Positions 1-6,433 of a DNA stretch of 7,242 nt are shown here, piece after piece. The position numbers were made by a program, and so were the translations under genes. The notes under the pieces are model-generated. The model was not told the origin of the DNA. It searched no databases and saw only the letters and a program-made list of their open reading frames with translations. The stretch is taken from the NCBI GenBank assembly GCA_021799945.1, contig JAJYZK010000153.1, positions 1-7,242 of the forward strand. The letters run 5' to 3'. Source of the DNA: Acidobacteriota bacterium. GTDB taxonomy: Bacteria > Acidobacteriota > Terriglobia > Terriglobales > Acidobacteriaceae. How positions within the stretch are numbered: the first letter of the stretch is position 1; every line of letters begins with the position of its first letter.

Positions 1-604
1 CGCGCCGGCCATCCGCGTAGGCGCGCAGCATCTCGGGACCAAGGCCGCGCTCGGCGAGGATCTGGCGCCCTTTGGCATCCATGATCGGCAGCATGTCGAG
101 CAGCGCATCGCCCGCCTGCTTCGACAGCAGGCCCGCGGCCTTCGCCATATAGAAAAGCAGATCGGGATCGGTCGGCTGCTGCTTCAGCGCCGCCTGGAGA
201 TTCACCACCGCGTCGGTCAGGTCGCCGGTCTCCACCTGCGCGATTCCCAGGCCGCCCTGCTCGTCCGCCGCCTCGAAACAGGGGATCGCGCGCGCCGCAT
301 ACCCCTGGAACAGCCACGCATAGCCGAGCATCTTCTCGACGCCCGGAATGCCGGGATTGAGCTTCTGCGCCTTCTCCAGCGGCGCGACCGCGTCGGCGTA
401 ACGGTTCTCCTTCATGTACGCCACGCCCAGATCCACGAAGGCCGGGGCGAAATCGGGCGCCAGATCGGCGGCCCTTTTGAACTCCGCGATGGCCGCCGCA
501 GGCCGCCCCTGTTGATCCGCGCTTATCCCCGCCTTGATGTGCGCAATCGCCGATGCGGAGGGATCCTGCGAACCCATAGCCAGCAGCAGCAGGACAGGCA
601 TCAT
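1..604 (-). CDS. TPR-repeat protein, C-terminus beyond the left edge
   Basis: This is an open frame of 201 codons running off the left edge, read from the ATG at 604; a second in-frame ATG follows directly at 601. The protein begins MMPVLLLLAMGSQDPS, a short hydrophobic stretch that may be a weak signal peptide or anchor. It has no Cys, so it is not a lipoprotein. Tetratricopeptide repeats follow: residues about 17-50 (ending FKRAADLAPDF), 53-86 (AFVDLGVAYMKENRYADAV... LNPGI), a degenerate one at 87-113, and another half-repeat near 118-145 (TGDLTDAVVNLQAALKQQP). TPRs form helical scaffolds for protein-protein contacts, so no enzymatic role is implied. The start overlaps the stop of the CRTAC1 gene (ATGA), and the site has only a weak Shine-Dalgarno match, which suggests translational coupling. 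Such TPR genes often sit beside CRTAC1 genes in acidobacteria and planctomycetes (family knowledge). The partner is unknown and the C-terminal domain lies outside the window. Confidence 0.85.
   Translation of the reverse strand, partial: MMPVLLLLAMGSQDPSASAIAHIKAGISADQQGRPAAAIAEFKRAADLAPDFAPAFVDLGVAYMKENRYADAVAPLEKAQKLNPGIPGVEKMLGYAWLFQGYAARAIPCFEAADEQGGLGIAQVETGDLTDAVVNLQAALKQQPTDPDLLFYMAKAAGLLSKQAGDALLDMLPIMDAKGRQILAERGLGPEMLRAYADGRR
601..604 (-). promoter_or_regulatory. ATGA stop/start overlap, likely translational coupling
   Basis: On the minus strand the TGA of the CRTAC1 gene (603-601) overlaps the ATG of the TPR gene (604-602). The TPR start has no strong Shine-Dalgarno at normal spacing: GGGAG lies about 13 bases upstream and only GAAGA is closer. 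Re-initiation by ribosomes finishing the upstream gene is therefore the likely route. Confidence 0.7.
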
Positions 605-2217
605 GGCGTCTTCGGCTCCCGCACGTCCAGGAACTGATTGCTCCGGACACCCTTCAAAGACTGGCGCACCCCGGATGGCCAGTAGATATCGACATCCGCA
701 TGCGTTGCGTCGCCGAGCCCGAAGTGCGCCCGCTTGTCGCTGGCGGAAAGATAGCTTCCCGCGGTGGATACTTCCTCGGTCTGCCCGTTCACCACCACCC
801 GCGCCCCGATGCCGTCGCGATTGCTGCGCGAGCCGATCAGCGTCAGGCTGAGCCAGTTGCCGCCCGAACTGTGGTTGTAGAAAATCTCCGGCCGCCCTCC
901 GAGCACGCTCATCACCACGTCGATCTTGCCGTCGTTGTTCAGATCGCCAAAGGCGGCGCCGCGGCCGGCGACGGGAAGATCGGTTCCCACATCTGCGCTC
1001 TCGAATCGTCCGTTGCGATTCAAGGCAAACAGCGGCGGCTGCTTATAGTGGAGCGCGGGATCGATCGTTTCGACATTGTCCATCACGTGCCCCTGCGCCG
1101 CAAAAATGTCCTTCCAGCCGTCGTTATTGAAGTCTACCAGTCCGACGCCCCAGCCCGAGTCTCCCGCGGTGAGGGCCCCCAGGCCCGCCTGCAGACTGCT
1201 ATAGGTAAACGACCCGCCGCCATCGTTATGGTAGAGAGCATAGATCTGCTTCGCCAGGTTCGTCACCAGGATGTCCGGCCGCCCGTCATTGTCGTAGTCC
1301 TGAAAGGCGACGCCCATGCCGGCATAGGGGCTTCCGTCGCTATCCAGCGCAACCCCCGCCTCCTGAGCGCGCTCGGTAAAGGCGCCGTTGCCGTTGTTAT
1401 GGAAGAGGAACTCCCGCATGCCGTCGTTGGCGACGAAGATATCCGTAAATCCATCGCCGTCGTAGTCGGCAAACCCCACCCCCAGCGCTCTGCCCTGTAC
1501 GGAGGCGATCCCCGAGCGCTCGCTGACGTCGGTAAACGTGCCATCGCCGTTGTTGTGGTACAGAATATCGGTGGTTGCCGGAAAGACTCCGGGCGGGCAG
1601 TAGGTATTCCATTTTCCCCCGCAGGCCTTGTTGGTTTTCGTATCCCACTTCATGTACCGCGTCACGAAGAGATCGAGGCGCCCGTCGTTGTCGTAGTCGA
1701 AGAATCCCGCGGATTCCGACCACCCTCCGGCGGCGACGCCCGCCTTGGCCGTTACGTCGGTAAAGGTGCCGTCGCCGTTGTTGTGGTAGAGGATATTTTT
1801 GCCGTAATTGGTGACGTAGATGTCCGGATAGCCGTCGTTGTCGTAATCGCCGACAGCCACTCCCATGCCATAGTCGCCGTTCGCGACCCCCGAGAGTCCC
1901 GCGGCCTTGGTCACATCCGTGAAGCTTCCGTCGCGATTCTGGCGATAAAGGCGGTTCCAGTACTTCGGCTCGTTGCGCCGGAAATTCTCGGAGGGCATGG
2001 ACGGCTCAAGATAGCCGCTGTTGACGAGAAAAATATCCAGCAAACCATCGCGGTTGTAGTCCAGCAGCGCCACTCCGCCGCCCATGGTTTCGATCAGATA
2101 TTTATTGGTCGTGGGAGAGTTTTGCTGAACGAAATCGATGCTTTTCGGCGTGGTGACGGAGAAAATGCTGGCGGTCAGCGCCGCCGTCAGGACCCAGGAA
2201 AACAACCATCGCGACAT
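601..2217 (-). CDS. CRTAC1-family protein: secreted FG-GAP/VCBS beta-propeller with ASPIC/UnbV domain
   Basis: The gene encodes 538 residues, complete. An N-terminal hydrophobic segment (residues about 3-20, after MSRW) looks like a signal peptide or anchor, so the protein is probably exported. The family-typical opening IDFVQQ...YLIETMGGGVALLDYNRDG follows. Seven Ca-binding-type D-x-[DN]-x-D-G loops can be seen starting near residues 53, 124, 174, 251, 308, 362 and 425, as expected for FG-GAP/VCBS propeller blades. Two blades carry an almost identical LYHNNGDGTFTDV segment (about 143-155 and 219-231). A Cys pair (C199, C207; ACGGKWNTYCPPG) sits where the family usually has one and may form a disulphide in the periplasm. 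Residues about 463-533 (RDGIGARVVV... DIYWPSGVRQSLKGV) match the ASPIC/UnbV domain. The start at 2217 is supported by GGGAG four bases upstream. Bacterial members have no well-established biochemical role; adhesion or ligand binding is a guess. It lies downstream of the TonB-dependent receptor and overlaps the TPR gene. Confidence 0.95.
   Translation of the reverse strand: MSRWLFSWVLTAALTASIFSVTTPKSIDFVQQNSPTTNKYLIETMGGGVALLDYNRDGLLDIFLVNSGYLEPSMPSENFRRNEPKYWNRLYRQNRDGSFTDVTKAAGLSGVANGDYGMGVAVGDYDNDGYPDIYVTNYGKNILYHNNGDGTFTDVTAKAGVAAGGWSESAGFFDYDNDGRLDLFVTRYMKWDTKTNKACGGKWNTYCPPGVFPATTDILYHNNGDGTFTDVSERSGIASVQGRALGVGFADYDGDGFTDIFVANDGMREFLFHNNGNGAFTERAQEAGVALDSDGSPYAGMGVAFQDYDNDGRPDILVTNLAKQIYALYHNDGGGSFTYSSLQAGLGALTAGDSGWGVGLVDFNNDGWKDIFAAQGHVMDNVETIDPALHYKQPPLFALNRNGRFESADVGTDLPVAGRGAAFGDLNNDGKIDVVMSVLGGRPEIFYNHSSGGNWLSLTLIGSRSNRDGIGARVVVNGQTEEVSTAGSYLSASDKRAHFGLGDATHADVDIYWPSGVRQSLKGVRSNQFLDVREPKTP
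1526..1796 (-). repeat. DNA-level internal repeat within the CRTAC1 gene (two 43-base copies)
   Basis: Positions 1526-1568 and 1754-1796 match at 39 of 43 bases by eye. Both encode the blade segment ending in LYHNNGDGTFTDV. More diverged copies occur near 1372-1410 and 1210-1240. The period, about 228 bases (76 residues), corresponds to one pair of propeller repeats. The similarity extends to nucleotide level, so the repeats are either a recent duplication or kept alike by gene conversion. Confidence 0.8.
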
Positions 2218-2446
2218 CTCGCTCCCGAACGTGTGCGCGCCGGTTGGAATCTCCGATGCCGCCCACTCCCTTGCGGCCGCGAACTCCCTCCCGGCGACCG
2301 GGTCACCAGTATGTCAGACTCCGAGGTCGCCTTTCCACATCTCAAATGGACCGGCCCTGGAAGCGGTTGTTCCCTTGGTTGGAAATGGGCAAACCGCGCC
2401 GGGCAGGGATCGAACCTCACGGCTCGATCCCTGCCCGAGGCCCCGG
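2218..2446. other. Intergenic gap between receptor and CRTAC1 gene
   Basis: These 229 bases contain no credible gene. Next to the receptor stop they hold the strong hairpin described separately. A smaller hairpin of five base pairs with a CGA loop lies at 2290-2302. A Shine-Dalgarno (GGGAG on the minus strand, 2222-2226) stands four bases before the CRTAC1 ATG. A CATACT hexamer preceded by TGA (minus strand, 2313-2308) could be a weak extended -10, but no matching -35 is visible. Whether CRTAC1 has its own promoter cannot be settled by eye. Confidence 0.6.
2400..2437 (-). terminator. Strong 14-bp hairpin just after the receptor gene; possible terminator or attenuator
   Basis: Arms 2400-2413 and 2424-2437 are perfect reverse complements (core GGGCAGGGATCGA / TCGATCCCTGCCC) around a 10-base loop, in which CC and GG could pair after one mismatch. 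The hairpin begins nine bases beyond the receptor's TGA. On the minus strand the sequence after it (GGCGCGGTTTGCCC) has no run of T, so it is not a classic intrinsic terminator. It may be a T-less terminator, a partial attenuator that lowers expression of the downstream genes, or a 3'-end stabiliser. Confidence 0.6.
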
Positions 2447-5400
2447 TCAGTAGTTGATCCGCAGGGCAAACTGCACGATTCTAGGCAGGTTGTACTGCTG
2501 GTTGACGACTCCGAAGGTTGAGACTTCCAGGGTGGTTCCGGGATACCCGAACTGAACCCGGTTGAACACATTGAAGGACTCGACGCGGAACTGGACTACC
2601 CTCTTCCCTTCCGCATCCAGCGAGAAATTCTTGAAGGCCGACGTATCCCAGTCTGCCACGCCCGGAGCCCGCAATTGGCCGTCGTTGCGCGATTCATTGC
2701 CAAAAGTAAAGGCCGCGGGCTGGGTAAAGCAGGACGTATTGAACCACTCGTTCAGCCTGGAAGTTGCCGCGCCGTTTATTTGTTTCGCGCAACCCGGAAC
2801 GACGTTGGGCCTGGACCCGCCTCCGAACGAGTTCGTTAGATTCTCGTTGGTGCTGAATCCCAGCGGGAACCCACTCATCAGAGTGGTGATGCCCTCCACA
2901 CCCCACCCGCCGATGACGTAGTCCAGACCTCTGGAGATGTTGGAGAGATTCGCCCTGCCCCTGCCCACAGGAAGATCGTAGACATAGCTCAGGACGAGGC
3001 GGTTGGTGGCGTCATTGCTCGAGAGTGAATTTTCCGCCTTCAGATTGTTGTTATCCTGGACGCCGCCATAGGCGCCCGCCGTGGCAGGCTCCAGCCACGC
3101 GGTCAGCGTATCCGTGTCGCTCATGAGCTTTGACCAGGTATACGCTGCGTTCACCGAAGCTCCTCCGGAGAAGCGCCGCTGAAGCTTTACCTGCATCGAG
3201 TTGTAGGAAGATTCTCCCTGGGCTGCGCTGGCGATCGAAACCCCGTTGTATTGCTGATATTTCAGCAAGAGCTGCCCTGCCGGGACGGTAGGGGCGCCCA
3301 AGCCGTACGCTGGATTGATAATTCCATAGAACGGATTGGCCGCCGGCTTGAGCAGAGCATCCCCCAGAGCGAGATCCTGATCGGGCAATTGATTTTGATT
3401 CAGGGCATAGTACGGGAGGTGTGTTCCTTTTGCCCCTCCATACGCGATATCCAGGACGAGGTTGCTGCCTATCTGCTGCTGAACTCCGACGTTCCACTGC
3501 TCGGCATACGGATAGGGATTGTTGACGAAATTCTCCGTGATGCCCGTTCCCAGCAGAATCTTCTGATAGCTGGGATTCCGTTCCGGCGGAGAAATGATGC
3601 CGCCCTGCGGGAAGGGATTGGTGAGGCTATTCACCGGCGTGAGGCCGTTGTTCACCGATGCCGTATACGGAGTGCCGAAGCTGTTGATCGCATCGTTGTT
3701 CGGCGAGGTGGCGAATCCAACATCGGTCGGGAGCCAGAAAATTCCGTATCCCATGCTGAAGACCGTATTCTGCCCCACGGCATAATCGAGACCGACGCGA
3801 GGTGAAAATTGCTTCAAGTTGTTATTGTCGTTGTACCGCGAGCCGCGAACGCTCGAAGCGACCAGCTCGACCGCGCCGGGATAATTGCCAACCGACTGCA
3901 CCAGAGGATTCTGGATCGTCGGGTCGAAAAAGCTGATTCGGTTGTGCCGCTCCGTCCAGGGTAGATCGTCCTCCCAGCGAAGGCCCATGTGGAGCGTCAA
4001 TTTCTGAGCCACCCGCCAGTCATCGTTGACGAACAATCCCGGATAGAGTTGCTCGGCGGCGACCGGGGCGGCGACGTCCGCACTCCCGCTGTCCGGATAC
4101 CCGAGCAGGTAGGAGGCCAACCCCAGGCCATCCACGCCGGTGAGCGGATTTTGTGCGGTGAATCCATTGTTGAAATAGAAGATCCCGGCCGAAACGTTGG
4201 TTTGAACGTAGTTAAACGTTCCGCGCTGGAATTCGCCGCCGAACTTCAGCGTATGGTTTCCGATGAACTTTGTCAGGTTCCCCGCGATCCGGTCGGTGTC
4301 CGTGGCGTTGTGAATCGTGCTGTCGGCGCCCTGGCTTGAAAATGTGCCGGCCGTGTCGAATCCCGAGACGCTCATCACCGGAGGGCCGGGAAACTCGACC
4401 TGCGACGCCAGCCCGGCAGGCAGCCCCAGGCTGGTCAGACTGAAATTCGTGAGCAGCGCCGAGCGAAGATAGTAGAAACGCTCGTAGCTGATTCGCATAT
4501 CGAGAATCGTCGTCGGGCTGAAAGAGTAGGTGTCGCCGAAGACGAAGTTGTTGGTGGTGAAGGTCTCGCCGCAGCGGTCCTGGCAGATGCCTGTGCCCAG
4601 CGGGTTAATGGGGAGGTTGTCGTTCATCCAGTTCGTGTATCGAGCGCTGATGTGCTGCTTTTCCGATACATTCTGGTCGATGTGCACCACCGTCTCATAG
4701 TTGTTTCCGCCCGTGCTGGCGTTCGCGGTGAAGTTGTTCACCCCGTCCAGCCCCCCGGGCGTGTTCGGCAAAGGAAAGAATCGATTCAGGTAGGCGAGGG
4801 CGACCGGATTCAACCGACTCTGCGGGATGGTTTCGTTGGGAAACTCCTTTCGATTGTAAAGCGGGGTGCCTGGCGCGCAGGCAGGGAATCCCGCGACTCC
4901 GCAGGTAGTCAGAGGATCGTAGATCGGGGTTTGAAGGGCGCTTAGGTCTCCGGCTCGCTCCGCCGCGGTCGGGACCGTTTCGGTGAAGGTTTCACCCTGC
5001 CGGAGCCCGAATCCCTCCCAGTCGACAAAGAAGAAGGTCTTGTTTCTCCCGTCGTACACATGCGGGATGTAGAACGGGCCACCGACATTGAACCCGTACT
5101 GGTTCTGGGTAAACGCCGGACGCGCCAACCCGGCCTGATTGCTGAAGAAGTCGTTCGCATTCAGCACCTTGTTGCGAAGGAACTCCCAGAGGCTCCCGTG
5201 CAGCTCGTTGGTGCCTGATTTGGTTCTGAAGTTGATGGCGCCGCCCGCCAGGTGTCCATATTCGGCGGAAAGGTTGTTCGTATCGACCTTGAACTCCTGG
5301 AGGGAGTCCTGCGTCGGAACCAGCGCGGTGATGTTGTCATACAGCGTGTTGACGGGAGCGCCGTCGAGATAGGTGGCGCTCTGATTGGCCATCCCTCCGC

Positions 5401-6070
5401 CGATCTGATAGTTGCCCCAGGCGAAGGGGTTTGTGCCCGTGGGAGTCCCCAGCGACTGCCCCTGCGGGATTACGGAGGGGACCAGCGCAGTCAGGTTCAT
5501 GGGATTGCGGCCGTTGAGCGGAATCTCGTCGGTCTCCCGCTGATCGACGACCGCGCCGAGGCTGGTGGTTTCGGCCTCCACCAGCGGGGTCTGCGCATTC
5601 ACGGTAACGGTCTGGGTTTGGCTCCCCAACGCCATCGTGAGATTGATCTCCAGCGATCCCTCCACCTGCAAAGTGATGGGACCCTGGTGGAGCGTTTTGA
5701 ATCCCTGCTTGGAAACCGTCAACTCATAGCTGCCGGGGGGCACGTTCACAAACTGATAGACGCCGGCATCGTTGGTGTTGGTAACCCGCGTATCCGCCGT
5801 CCCGGTGTTGGTCAGCGTGACGGAGGTATTGGGCAGCACCGCGCCGGTCTGTTCCGTCAGGGTGCCCAGGATGGTGCCCGATGTGGTCTGTGCTCGGCCG
5901 ACCGCGGCCAGGAAAACTGCGAGGAGCATCACGGCAAACGCACGGCTCACCGCGCGGATTGAGCACAACCCATCGGACTTCCGGCCAGCCAATTGCATGG
6001 ATGGCGTCTGCGGCGCAGACCTGCGGAGTCTGTTAGTTCTATTTTTCATATCTCCACCGACATGGTTCAT
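2447..6070 (-). CDS. Oar-like TonB-dependent outer-membrane receptor with carboxypeptidase-regulatory-like N-terminal domain
   Basis: The gene encodes 1207 residues, complete and of normal length for the acidobacterial Oar-like family. A basic N-terminal region is followed by a late signal peptide (hydrophobic AVMLLAVFLAAVGRA, cleavage likely after residue 60 before QTTSG). Residues about 63-146 form a CarboxypepD_reg-like/CNA-B-type beta sandwich (GTILGTLTEQTGAVLP... VPPGSYELTVSKQGFKT). The plug domain spans about 155-290, with the family motif DEIPLNGRNPMNLTALVPSV (181-200), YLDGAPVN and EYGHLAGGAINFRTKSGTNELHG. The rest is a large beta barrel ending in the usual C-terminal signature: WFNTSCF, FGNESRNDGQLRAPG, FRVESFNVFNRVQFG and a terminal LRINY with a final aromatic residue for BAM insertion. 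Members span the outer membrane and are thought to import large or complex substrates using TonB energy; the ligand cannot be read from sequence. I see no classic TonB box. Start at 6070 is favoured by GGAGG six bases upstream; an in-frame ATG at 6049 is an alternative. Confidence 0.96.
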   Translation of the reverse strand: MNHVGGDMKNRTNRLRRSAPQTPSMQLAGRKSDGLCSIRAVSRAFAVMLLAVFLAAVGRAQTTSGTILGTLTEQTGAVLPNTSVTLTNTGTADTRVTNTNDAGVYQFVNVPPGSYELTVSKQGFKTLHQGPITLQVEGSLEINLTMALGSQTQTVTVNAQTPLVEAETTSLGAVVDQRETDEIPLNGRNPMNLTALVPSVIPQGQSLGTPTGTNPFAWGNYQIGGGMANQSATYLDGAPVNTLYDNITALVPTQDSLQEFKVDTNNLSAEYGHLAGGAINFRTKSGTNELHGSLWEFLRNKVLNANDFFSNQAGLARPAFTQNQYGFNVGGPFYIPHVYDGRNKTFFFVDWEGFGLRQGETFTETVPTAAERAGDLSALQTPIYDPLTTCGVAGFPACAPGTPLYNRKEFPNETIPQSRLNPVALAYLNRFFPLPNTPGGLDGVNNFTANASTGGNNYETVVHIDQNVSEKQHISARYTNWMNDNLPINPLGTGICQDRCGETFTTNNFVFGDTYSFSPTTILDMRISYERFYYLRSALLTNFSLTSLGLPAGLASQVEFPGPPVMSVSGFDTAGTFSSQGADSTIHNATDTDRIAGNLTKFIGNHTLKFGGEFQRGTFNYVQTNVSAGIFYFNNGFTAQNPLTGVDGLGLASYLLGYPDSGSADVAAPVAAEQLYPGLFVNDDWRVAQKLTLHMGLRWEDDLPWTERHNRISFFDPTIQNPLVQSVGNYPGAVELVASSVRGSRYNDNNNLKQFSPRVGLDYAVGQNTVFSMGYGIFWLPTDVGFATSPNNDAINSFGTPYTASVNNGLTPVNSLTNPFPQGGIISPPERNPSYQKILLGTGITENFVNNPYPYAEQWNVGVQQQIGSNLVLDIAYGGAKGTHLPYYALNQNQLPDQDLALGDALLKPAANPFYGIINPAYGLGAPTVPAGQLLLKYQQYNGVSIASAAQGESSYNSMQVKLQRRFSGGASVNAAYTWSKLMSDTDTLTAWLEPATAGAYGGVQDNNNLKAENSLSSNDATNRLVLSYVYDLPVGRGRANLSNISRGLDYVIGGWGVEGITTLMSGFPLGFSTNENLTNSFGGGSRPNVVPGCAKQINGAATSRLNEWFNTSCFTQPAAFTFGNESRNDGQLRAPGVADWDTSAFKNFSLDAEGKRVVQFRVESFNVFNRVQFGYPGTTLEVSTFGVVNQQYNLPRIVQFALRINY

Positions 6071-6076
6071 CTACGG

Positions 6077-6081
6077 CCTCC
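6077..6081 (-). promoter_or_regulatory. Shine-Dalgarno site deciding the receptor start
   Basis: GGAGG on the minus strand lies six bases before the ATG at 6070, which is an ideal distance. The alternative start, Met8 at 6049 (MKNRTNR), is preceded by GGTGGAGAT and is also usable. The upstream start has the cleaner site. Confidence 0.65.
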
Positions 6082-6108
6082 GAACTTGACCCGTTTGGGG
6101 TCGGGGGG

Positions 6109-6114
6109 ATTCTA
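6109..6114 (-). promoter_or_regulatory. Possible -10 box for the receptor gene
   Basis: The minus strand reads TAGAAT, five of six matches to TATAAT, 38 bases upstream of the receptor ATG. No good -35 is seen 16-18 bases further upstream, so the promoter would need an activator or a different sigma factor. This is a weak call. Confidence 0.25.
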
Positions 6115-6164
6115 CCCGCTCCCGGTGACGCAAGCGTGCAATTTTCAACAGCCGTGGAATTCAG

Positions 6165-6178
6165 AACCGTTATCGGTT
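6165..6178. promoter_or_regulatory. Operator-like palindrome AACCG-TTAT-CGGTT
   Basis: Five-base perfect arms flank TTAT, making a 14-base near-palindrome with a single mismatched pair. It lies about 95 bases upstream of the receptor start and 256 bases upstream of the regulator start. It could bind a dimeric regulator. The centre is not CG, so it does not fit a LacI-type operator. A chance occurrence is possible. Confidence 0.35.
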
Positions 6179-6375
6179 ACTGCCCATGCGGTGGGTCCGC
6201 GCCGCCATCTCCGCCCTCCGGCCCTGCGCATTCCGCTCCGGCATCGTGGCCGATTCGCCGGGCGCTCCGTCCGCGGATGGCCGCCGCGTAATCTTCTTCC
6301 CTGAGGGGCTGACCATCCGGATTCCTGAACGAAGAGCCGGGAATCTCCGCTCTAACTTCGCCCCATGAAAAAATC

Positions 6376-6405
6376 GTGACAAATGCGCGGGAGCGCATGT
6401 AGTAT
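6376..6405 (+). promoter_or_regulatory. Candidate promoter of the AraC gene with a palindrome in its spacer
   Basis: GTGACA (6376-6381, five of six matches to TTGACA) is followed after 18 bases by TAGTAT (6400-6405, four of six matches to TATAAT). The -10 ends 28 bases before the ATG at 6434. Between the two boxes sits a perfect inverted repeat, ATGCGC-GGGA-GCGCAT (6383-6398), where a bound protein would block RNA polymerase. Autorepression by the encoded regulator is a reasonable inference. Box quality is moderate. Confidence 0.45.
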
Positions 6406-6433
6406 CAACTTCGCCTTAATTCCGCAGAAGCCG

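Larger units (their letters stand above)
6071..6433. other. Divergent intergenic region between receptor and AraC regulator
   Basis: These 363 bases separate two outward-facing genes and contain no ORF that I can link to a known protein. Near the receptor end lie its Shine-Dalgarno and a possible -10. Near the regulator end lies a plausible sigma70 promoter. Operator-like palindromes sit at 6165-6178 and 6383-6398, with a short one (ACGC-AA-GCGT) at 6128-6137. The stretch 6186-6360 is GC-rich and shows nothing I recognise. Such a layout suits shared regulation by the AraC protein, but binding is inferred. Confidence 0.6.

Noticed and set aside
2290..2302. Small hairpin CCCGG-CGA-CCGGG before the CRTAC1 gene
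   Set aside because: Five pairs with a three-base loop are common by chance in GC-rich DNA, and it is too far from the start codon to block the ribosome site.
2308..2313. CATACT with upstream TGA as an extended -10 promoter for the CRTAC1 gene (minus strand)
   Set aside because: Only four of six bases match and no -35 is present at a normal distance, so it is not listed as a promoter.
2400..2437. Minus-strand GGTTCGATCCC in the hairpin resembles the T-arm of a tRNA
   Set aside because: The bases that should form the five-bp T-stem do not pair in the tRNA register, and no acceptor, D-arm or anticodon arm is found upstream. The long hairpin explains the sequence better.
700..2457. A 585-codon open frame on the plus strand, antisense to the CRTAC1 gene
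   Set aside because: It is in codon-to-codon register with the minus-strand gene. In that register an antisense stop needs a TTA, CTA or TCA sense codon, which are rare in GC-rich genes. The product is a repetitive string of VVVV/IAVV segments complementary to the Asp-Asn-Asp-Gly motifs, with no recognisable domain.
3251..5962. Several plus-strand open frames (3251-3805, 3989-4339, 5252-5962) antisense to the receptor
   Set aside because: They are in the same complementary register as the receptor gene and show no domain, while the receptor frame has full-length family signatures. They are shadows of GC-rich coding sequence.
6170..6398. Short open frames on both strands in the divergent region (60-73 codons)
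   Set aside because: None has a good Shine-Dalgarno or a recognisable motif; one begins with TTG. They overlap one another on both strands, as expected in GC-rich non-coding DNA.
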